From Thermanaerothrix sp034436175 (GTDB lineage: Bacteria > Chloroflexota > Anaerolineae > Anaerolineales > Anaerolineaceae), in NCBI GenBank assembly GCA_964427505.1, contig CAYRUO010000005.1, positions 1 through 64,000 of the forward strand: a DNA stretch of 64,000 bases, in the 5' to 3' direction. The notes under the pieces are model-generated. The model saw only the letters and a list, made by a program, of their open reading frames with translations. It did no database searches and was not told where the DNA came from. Shown here in pieces: positions 58,260 through 64,000 of the stretch; position 1 is the stretch's first letter; each line of letters begins with the position of its first letter. A program made the translations under genes and the position numbers.

Positions 58260-59048
58260 TTAATTACCCAACGATGGACTTATTCCCGATTCGGATCCCA
58301 GAAGCGGCGTGATAATGTTTGACTCCACCTTATAGATAATGACGATTTCGGCTCGGCTATTAAGGGCACGATGTTCTGGGGTGTCGTTGGGAAAGATAGG
58401 CTGGTATTCGCCGCGTCCGGCAACCGTGATGCGCCGAGGGTCAATTCCAGCGTTGATGAGATAGTTGGCAATCACCATTGCCCGCGCGACCGAGAGTTCC
58501 CAGTTGGTCGCATAACGGGGGTCTGTGGGGGGACTGTTATCCGTGTGGCCCACAACGCGAATATTATTGTCAATAGGCCTGAGCATTTGAGCAATAACGT
58601 CTAAGACCGGATAGGCGGTCGGTTGAAGTTCTGCGGTGCCGGGGGTAAAGAGCAGTTGCTGGCTGAGTGAGATCAGCACCCCCTCGATATTGTTTTGGAC
58701 GCTTACCTCGCGTCCCATGTTGTATTGGGCGAGGAGTTGGGTTAGTTGACCGGCCACCTCTTGTGACTCGGGTGGTTTCTGAGGGATTCCAGGGACAATG
58801 ATAGGGTTAGGTGAGCCATCTGTATTAGTACCCCCACCCTGATTGATAGTGGGATCAATAACCCGCACGGCTCCACCCAGCGAGAACGCGGCGCGTAGAC
58901 TCTCGGCCAGTTGTTTGTATTTTTCGACGTCAATCTGGCCCATGGAGTACAGGACGACAAACAGCACCATCAGCAGGGTGATAAAATCGGCGTAACTGAC
59001 CAGCCAGCGTTCGCTGCCGCCATCACCCTCGCCACCGCCATGACTCAT
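58260..59048 (-). CDS. motB: Flagellar motor stator protein MotB
   Basis: MotB anchors the stator to peptidoglycan and carries the proton (or sodium) path Asp. The 262-residue product has WLVSYADFITLLMVLFVVLY near residues 15-34 with the critical Asp near residue 21, a Pro-rich linker, and an OmpA-like domain: NNIRVVGHTDNSPPTDPRYA and TNWELSVARAMVIANYLINA near residues 155-194. Starts on ATGA within motA. Confidence 0.95.
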   Translation of the reverse strand: MSHGGGEGDGGSERWLVSYADFITLLMVLFVVLYSMGQIDVEKYKQLAESLRAAFSLGGAVRVIDPTINQGGGTNTDGSPNPIIVPGIPQKPPESQEVAGQLTQLLAQYNMGREVSVQNNIEGVLISLSQQLLFTPGTAELQPTAYPVLDVIAQMLRPIDNNIRVVGHTDNSPPTDPRYATNWELSVARAMVIANYLINAGIDPRRITVAGRGEYQPIFPNDTPEHRALNSRAEIVIIYKVESNIITPLLGSESGISPSLGN

Positions 59049-59869
59049 GCTTCAGCCCTCGCTTTCTTGGATTCTGAAGATGCCCCAGCGCTCTGGGGCT
59101 GTTTTTCTGCGCTTACCGCAAACTTGGGTGGGAGGAAGGCCATGAGTTTTTCACGCACAATGCGCGGGTTTTCGCCGGCTTGAATGGCCAAGATACCCTC
59201 CATGATCATATAGCGGTATTGCACTTCTTCTTCGCTGCGTGATTTAAGTTTTGACGCGATTGGCAAATAGATCAGGTTGGCCATCAACAACCCCCATAGG
59301 GTGGCCAAGAAGGCCGAGGCAATCGAACGGGCTAACTGATTAGGGTCGTCGAGTTGTTTAAGCACACTGATCAAGCCCATCACCGTACCGATAATGCCGA
59401 AGGTGGGGGAGAAGCCACCGGCAGCGGCGAAAAGCCCTGCCCCCCGCCGGTGACGATTTTCCATGTGATGGATACTGCTCTCTAGAATCTCGCGCACCTG
59501 ATGGGGATCAACACCATCCACTACCATCATGATGCCTTTTTGAAGAAATGGCTCTTTGATCTTCTTGGCTTCATCTTCCAGTGCCAATAATCCCTCGCGC
59601 CGTGCCTTATCAGCCATGCGGGTGATCAGTTCAATAACCTCAAGCGGTTCAAAATGGTTTTGGGTAATGGCAAGCATGATGAGTTTAGGCAGTTTGAGTA
59701 CCTCTTTGAGGGGCGAGGAAATGGTTGTTGCCGCCAATGAGCCCCCGACGATAAGCAGGATCGGAGCAGGGTGGGCAATAAGTTCCACCGGCGAACCGCC
59801 ATCCAGGATTAGCACTGTGATCAGAATGACCACACCAGCGATAAAGCCTACAATCGTTGCCAGATCCAT
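59045..59869 (-). CDS. motA: Flagellar motor stator protein MotA
   Basis: MotA is the four-helix ion channel subunit of the stator. The 274-residue product has helices near residues 4-22 and 33-49, a cytoplasmic loop, and GFSPTFGIIGTVMGLISVLK near residues 152-171 with LARSIASAFLATLWGLLMAN. The charged loop that meets FliG is in the middle. Follows flbD by three bases. Confidence 0.95.
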   Translation of the reverse strand: MDLATIVGFIAGVVILITVLILDGGSPVELIAHPAPILLIVGGSLAATTISSPLKEVLKLPKLIMLAITQNHFEPLEVIELITRMADKARREGLLALEDEAKKIKEPFLQKGIMMVVDGVDPHQVREILESSIHHMENRHRRGAGLFAAAGGFSPTFGIIGTVMGLISVLKQLDDPNQLARSIASAFLATLWGLLMANLIYLPIASKLKSRSEEEVQYRYMIMEGILAIQAGENPRIVREKLMAFLPPKFAVSAEKQPQSAGASSESKKARAEA

Positions 59870-59872
59870 AAA

Positions 59873-60085
59873 CTATGCTCCTGCGGAAGATGGTTCGTAA
59901 CGCCCGGTCAGAACGGCGTGCCGATACTCGATCACGCGGCGGGCGACCTCTGCGGGTGATTCACGCACGACAATCTTGGATTCATCCACCAACGTAATCA
60001 CCGTATCCGGGGTGGCTTCTACACTTTTTATCAATTCTGCATTGAGGTAAAACGAATTGCCTTTGAAATGTGTTAGACAAATCAC
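59873..60085 (-). CDS. flbD: Flagellar FlbD family protein
   Basis: Small FlbD-family proteins stand beside motA in many bacteria; their role is unclear (distinct from the Caulobacter regulator of that name). The 70-residue product reads MICLTHFKGNSFYLNAELIK and SVEATPDTVITLVDESKIVV, then EVARRVIEYR. GTG at 60085 is chosen since MIxLTxxxGxxFxLN is the family start and GAGG lies six bases before; an ATG at 60097 is the alternative. First gene of the long minus-strand flagellar run. Confidence 0.85.
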   Translation of the reverse strand: MICLTHFKGNSFYLNAELIKSVEATPDTVITLVDESKIVVRESPAEVARRVIEYRHAVLTGRYEPSSAGA

Positions 60086-60288
60086 AGTTAACCTCATTGG
60101 GGCTGCCGCTCATATATACCAATGCTCTTTCCCGCGCGCTTTCTTTTTAGCACACCTTGGGTTGAAGAACCGTAAATTGGCCGTGAAGGCGGGGTTAACC
60201 TTCCCTAAAAAACGGCTTAAGGTACCGGCATAAGGTGTAAGTTGAATTTTGTAAGGATAGTGTTAATTCCAGAGACACTTAGACGACT

Positions 60289-60294
60289 TATAAT
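60289..60294 (+). promoter_or_regulatory. Possible -10 element upstream of the PAS kinase gene
   Basis: A perfect TATAAT lies 53 bases before the gene; the region 16-18 bases upstream (AATTCCAG) does not resemble TTGACA, so either a weak promoter or chance. The 261-base divergent gap (60086-60346) must also hold the promoter for the flbD-motA operon, but I see no convincing minus-strand sigma-70 or sigma-28 motif there. Confidence 0.35.
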
Positions 60295-60346
60295 CTGCAT
60301 CAGGTTAGTGAAAACCCCCCTATGTTGAGAAGCCTGTGGAGGCAAT

Positions 60347-63157
60347 GTGGTGCAAAATTACCGCCTGATTGTGCTTGATGATGATCCTGCCCAGGGGGAG
60401 ATGGTTAAAGCCTATCTCGAACTGGTCAGCCACTATCAGGTGGATGTTACGACTGACGTTGAGACCTTTTGGGATCATCTCGGTCGCTCGGCTTATGATT
60501 TAGTGTTACTCGACTATAAGTTAGAGGAAACCAACGGCTTAGAGGTGCTTTCCCAAATGAAGCGGCGTGGGGTTCGTCTCCCGGTGATTATGATTACCGG
60601 TGAGGGGGATGAACGTGTTGCCGTCCGTGCCATTCAAGAGGGCGCCAGTGATTATTTGGTCAAGGGGAGTGATTATTTATCAAGTCTGCCGGGGCTGATT
60701 CAGCGTGCGATACGCATGTTTGAATTGCAGACCCTGGCTGAACGCTCAATGGAAGAGGCACGTTATCAGGCGCTCTTACTGGATAATATACGTGATGCGG
60801 TCGTGGTGTGGGACTTAGAGGGAAAGATCACCTACTGGAATTTTGCGGCGGAAAAATTATTCGGTTGGAAAGCGGTCGAGCGATTGGGGCAGCCCGCATC
60901 CGAGTGTTATTTCAACCTCTTTGATCCCCCGATTCGCATGCCCAGTATCGAGGATACGGCGGGCTTGGAAGTGGAGCGAGCCTGTGTAAATCGTCACGGG
61001 CAGCATTTATGGATCAGTTCGCGCATCATGCCATTGCGCCAATATTCACCGGAAGCGCGACTGCTGGGTTTTATGGATGTCTCACGGGATGTAACCCGCC
61101 GCCACCAGGAACGCGAGATGTTGCGCCACAGCCAGCATTTTATCGCGCGTATCCTGGATACATCACCTAGCATGCTCTATCTTTATGATTTGAACGAGAA
61201 TCGCCTTGTCTATGTTAATCATCGCTTGACGGATGTGTTAGGGGTGCCGGCCGGTGCCTGGTTGGGCAAAGAAGGGGATCTCTTTGCAGGTTTGATACAC
61301 CCGGAGGATGCTGCTCTGTTGCACCAGTTCCGAGAGACCCTCATGCAGGCACGTGATGGTGAGGTGTTAGAAGCAGAGTTCCGGGTGCGGGATAGTCGTA
61401 AAAATTGGCGGTGGGTTTACACGCGTGAGACCATTTTTCAGCGTGATGCAGTGGGGAAACCGGTTCAGATTCTTGGTGCTGCGCAGGATATTTCTGCCCG
61501 CCGGCAGGTGGAGGAAGACCTTAAGCGACGTATCAAAAGTGAGCGTTTGCTGGCGGATATTTCATCGCGCCTGGTTCATATCAACCAGATTGATCTGAAA
61601 AGCGAGATTGGTGAAAGTTTACGCTTATTAGGCGAAACAATCTGTGCAGATCGTGTGTTTATTTACGTCCTTCTGGCCGGAGAAGAACACCTTACGCTAT
61701 ATGCTTTTTGGGAAGGCCAAGCGGTCCTGCGGTGGGCTTCTTATCGCTTAAACCCTCAGGTCGCATTAGGGGATATCTCAGCCCTGTGGAAGGTGTTAAG
61801 AACAGGGCGAAATTTGAGTTGGACGGCACTGGATGATGAGAACAAAGTACTACGGCAGGACTATCTGAACCTGCAGCCCGGCGGGGCTAAAGTTGTCCTA
61901 CTCCTGCCGCTTATGCACAATCAGCGAATGTATGGGGTGTTGGGGTGTGAAAGACTTTCGGATGTAACCGTATCCTTCGATGATTATTTGCCCGTAATGC
62001 GAGAGGTAGGACGCACACTCACCAACGCCATGGTGCAAGCCGACTTTAATCGTGCTTTGAGCGAAAGTGAAGCCCGCTATCGTGCTATTGTGGAGGATCA
62101 CCAAACCGAGTTGATTTGCCGTTTCAATCCTCAGGGAATGTTGACCTTTGTCAACGAAACGTTTTGTCGTTATCTTGGGCGTGAACGGGATGAATTATCG
62201 GGCGAGTCTATTTTCAATCTGGTGCATCCTACTGATCAAGGCGTTTTAGAAGCAGGCATTGCCAAATTATCCTCGACAAATCCAGTGAGCACCTACGAAA
62301 CCCGCTTGCTGGAGACACACGGGCGCGAAATATGGATTGAATGGACTAGTCGAGCCATTTTTGATCCCGAGCAGAGGCTCGTCCTTGAGATCCAATCCAT
62401 TGGGCGTGACATCACAGAGCGGAAACGATTGGAAGCGCAGATAGAATCGGCGCGGGTGCAATTAGCCGAAGCCAATCGTCTGGCTTCTATTGGGTTGTTG
62501 GCCGCCAGCGTGGCACATCTGATCAATAATCCTCTAACCGCCATTATTGCAGAAGCCCAACTGCTGATGCACCGATTTGGCAACCAGCCACCGATTCGGG
62601 AATCGGCGGAGGCTATTGAAAAGGCCGGTTGGCGGGCACAGCAGGTTGTGCAAAAGTTACTCGGTTTTTCCACTCGGGCTTCTGAACCCCATACCCTGGT
62701 GGACATCAATCAGACGATTTATCAGGCGTTGGACCTGCTGAGCGATCCCTTAAGTGAGATGGCACTACGTCCTGCGCTACTACTACAACAAGAACCACCC
62801 CCCAAGGTGTGGGGTAATGCTGGCCAATTGGTTGATCTGTGGCTTAATTTGCTTCTGCTAGCGCTGGATGGTATTGCTTTGGGTAAACCCAAACATCCAT
62901 ATCTTGCTTTGATGACGCGGTATGAGGATGGTCAGGTCATTGTCGAGGTGACGGACAATGGTCAGGTTATTCCAGAAGATGAGTTAGCCACAATATTTGA
63001 GCCGCGGGTTGTTTCTTCCAGCGAGGGACGTGGAACAGGGATCGAGTTAACCCTATGTCGTGAACTGGTGCGTCAAAATCAGGGGGTGATCGAGGTGAAC
63101 AGTCATTTCGATCAAACCTGCTTTCGAGTGAGTTTTCCCGGTGTGAGTCCAAATTAA
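60347..63157 (+). CDS. Multi-domain sensor protein: REC, PAS, PAS, GAF-like, PAS and degenerate histidine kinase
   Basis: The 936-residue soluble protein has an N-terminal receiver domain with acceptor Asp56 (YDLVLLDYKLEETNGLEVLS), PAS domains near residues 140-250, 262-385 and 575-690, a GAF-like part near residues 395-560, and a C-terminal kinase region. His724 is present, but the H-box reads AHLINNPL instead of AHEINNPL; the second Asn of the N-box is Leu838 (LNLLLLALDG); the ATP lid motif DNGxG reads DNGQV with Val874; GLGL reads GIEL. Kinase activity is therefore doubtful. Start GTG at 60347 or 60350. Followed after 20 bases by a response regulator. Confidence 0.88.
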   Translation: MVQNYRLIVLDDDPAQGEMVKAYLELVSHYQVDVTTDVETFWDHLGRSAYDLVLLDYKLEETNGLEVLSQMKRRGVRLPVIMITGEGDERVAVRAIQEGASDYLVKGSDYLSSLPGLIQRAIRMFELQTLAERSMEEARYQALLLDNIRDAVVVWDLEGKITYWNFAAEKLFGWKAVERLGQPASECYFNLFDPPIRMPSIEDTAGLEVERACVNRHGQHLWISSRIMPLRQYSPEARLLGFMDVSRDVTRRHQEREMLRHSQHFIARILDTSPSMLYLYDLNENRLVYVNHRLTDVLGVPAGAWLGKEGDLFAGLIHPEDAALLHQFRETLMQARDGEVLEAEFRVRDSRKNWRWVYTRETIFQRDAVGKPVQILGAAQDISARRQVEEDLKRRIKSERLLADISSRLVHINQIDLKSEIGESLRLLGETICADRVFIYVLLAGEEHLTLYAFWEGQAVLRWASYRLNPQVALGDISALWKVLRTGRNLSWTALDDENKVLRQDYLNLQPGGAKVVLLLPLMHNQRMYGVLGCERLSDVTVSFDDYLPVMREVGRTLTNAMVQADFNRALSESEARYRAIVEDHQTELICRFNPQGMLTFVNETFCRYLGRERDELSGESIFNLVHPTDQGVLEAGIAKLSSTNPVSTYETRLLETHGREIWIEWTSRAIFDPEQRLVLEIQSIGRDITERKRLEAQIESARVQLAEANRLASIGLLAASVAHLINNPLTAIIAEAQLLMHRFGNQPPIRESAEAIEKAGWRAQQVVQKLLGFSTRASEPHTLVDINQTIYQALDLLSDPLSEMALRPALLLQQEPPPKVWGNAGQLVDLWLNLLLLALDGIALGKPKHPYLALMTRYEDGQVIVEVTDNGQVIPEDELATIFEPRVVSSSEGRGTGIELTLCRELVRQNQGVIEVNSHFDQTCFRVSFPGVSPN

Positions 63158-63177
63158 TTTTGTGAGGTGAGAGGGGT

Positions 63178-63981
63178 ATGGAACCAGCCAACATTTTAGT
63201 AATTGAAGATGATGCCATTGTAGCCCGTACAATTGAACGTTGCTTGCGCGGTGAGGAATTCCGTGTGACCGTGGCAAACAGCGGTATAGAAGGGCTGAAA
63301 GCGGCGCGGCGGCATGTGCCCGACCTGGTTATCTTGGATGTGATTATGCCGGGCATGGACGGCTATGCTGTTTGTAAAGAGATGCGTAACGATCCCCTAT
63401 TGGCCGATGTGCCGATCCTTTTTCTTACCGCTAAGGTAAAGGATGAGGATCGCATTGCCGGTTTTCGCGCCGGAGCAGATGATTATTTGGGTAAACCCTT
63501 TAACCTGGATGAACTGATCTTGCGCGTGCGGGCAATCCTTAAGCGCACCCGCTTTCGTGCTAAAAGTGGTGATGAGGCCCCTGGACGTTCGTTCCCCTTA
63601 GGTCAACTGATACCGGGCATTTTCCAAAGCAAGCGCAGTGAAGAGAAAACAACCGAGTCATCGCGACTGATTTCGCTGCGCGGGTATACGTTAGATACCC
63701 AAACCTTTGAGGTAGTTACACCTCATGCCGGTCGCATTCGACTAACGCCAGTGCAGTATGACCTGCTCTATCATTTGATGACCCATCCGGGTGAGATCTT
63801 CTCGCCCCAGCGTTTGCTAGATGAGGTGTGGGACTATCCTTCAGATGCGGGGAGTCCTGATTTAGTGCGCGTGCACATCAAGAACCTGCGCGAGCGGATC
63901 GAGCGAGATCCCAAGAATCCAACTTTTATTGAGACCGTTCCGGGTTACGGTTATACCATTCGCAAAGAAGAGACTATCTAA
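63178..63981 (+). CDS. OmpR-type response regulator
   Basis: The 267-residue product has a receiver domain with ILVIEDDAIVARTIERCLRG and the acceptor Asp in DLVILDVIMPGMDGYAVCKE near residues 50-69, Thr in ILFLTAKVKDEDR and Lys in DDYLGKPFNLDELILRVRAI, then a linker and a winged-helix DNA-binding domain with MTHPGEIFSPQRLLDEVWDY and VRVHIKNLRERIERDPKNPT. It probably works with the preceding sensor, and could regulate the divergent motility operon, but no binding site is visible. TGAGGTGAGAGGGG precedes the ATG. Confidence 0.93.
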   Translation: MEPANILVIEDDAIVARTIERCLRGEEFRVTVANSGIEGLKAARRHVPDLVILDVIMPGMDGYAVCKEMRNDPLLADVPILFLTAKVKDEDRIAGFRAGADDYLGKPFNLDELILRVRAILKRTRFRAKSGDEAPGRSFPLGQLIPGIFQSKRSEEKTTESSRLISLRGYTLDTQTFEVVTPHAGRIRLTPVQYDLLYHLMTHPGEIFSPQRLLDEVWDYPSDAGSPDLVRVHIKNLRERIERDPKNPTFIETVPGYGYTIRKEETI

Positions 63982-64000
63982 GCCTATGGATGCCCGATAT

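Noticed and set aside
63986..64000. ATG and five codons at the end of the window
   Set aside because: Too short and without a visible ribosome binding site to claim a gene start.
1..64000. Insertion sequences, integrases, att repeats, CRISPR arrays, rRNA
   Set aside because: No transposase-like frame, no regularly spaced direct repeats and no rRNA-like stretch was seen; the flagellar locus shows no flanking mobile-element trace although tRNA-Phe lies at its edge, and no repeat of the tRNA 3-prime end was noticed at the other side.

Overview
The window looks like a bacterial chromosome of moderately high GC, most likely a member of the phylum Chloroflexota (Anaerolineae or a relative; phylum inferred from the look of L3, L36 and the operon order, class uncertain). 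It contains no insertion sequence, integrase, CRISPR array or rRNA gene. It has two parts: a complete S10-spc-alpha ribosomal super-operon (bases 1-17274) and an almost complete flagellar and chemosensory locus (19672-63981), separated by a small spacer region.

Region 1 (1-17274, + strand): the end of tuf, rpsJ, then a promoter and a strongly folded 170-base leader, then rplC-rplD-rplW-rplB-rpsS-rplV-rpsC-rplP-rpmC-rpsQ-rplN-rplX-rplE-rpsZ-rpsH-rplF-rplR-rpsE-rpmD-rplO-secY-adk-map, an internal promoter, rpmJ-rpsM, a second folded spacer, rpsK-rpsD-rpoA-rplQ-truA-rplM-rpsI and an intrinsic terminator. infA is missing from its usual place between map and rpmJ. Region 2 (17317-19425): a YabN-type methylase/MazG fusion, a convergent small lipoprotein gene, and tRNA-Phe(GAA) with a near-consensus promoter.

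Region 3 (19672-41383, + strand): two chemoreceptors flanking cheW, then flagellin fliC, fliD, flaG, fliS, flgC-fliE-fliF-fliG-fliH-fliI-fliJ, a lytic transglycosylase, flgB, fliK, flgD, a small flagellar-operon protein, flgE, a FliK-like protein and a free FlhB C-terminal domain. Region 4 (41409-60085, - strand, converging on region 3) reads flbD-motA-motB-fliL-fliM-fliN-fliO-fliP-fliQ-HDOD-REC-fliR-flhB-flhA-flhF-(2-TM protein)-fliA-(HTH-like protein)-flgF-flgG-flgM-flgN-flgK-flgL-csrA. Region 5 (60347-63981, + strand) is a multi-PAS sensor protein and an OmpR-type response regulator, divergent from the motility operon.

Together these encode basal body, rod, hook, filament, export gate, motor stator, switch and filament chaperones of a flagellum without P- or L-ring genes, as expected for a cell without an outer membrane. 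The regulatory circuit can be read from the DNA: FliA (sigma-28) and anti-sigma FlgM are both here. Sigma-28-like promoters (TAAA/TAAG, 15 bases, TCCGATAT/TCCGTTAA) precede flgM and fliC. The fliC leader has two GGA-in-loop hairpins that look like CsrA sites, the second containing the Shine-Dalgarno sequence, and csrA ends the flgM operon. Unusual points are the absence of flhG next to an flhF with an altered G3 motif, a degenerate histidine kinase, an HDOD/REC pair inserted between fliQ and fliR, and an AT-rich zinc-binding tail on the second chemoreceptor. cheA, cheR, cheB, a canonical cheY, fliW, flhG and flgA/H/I are not in the window.
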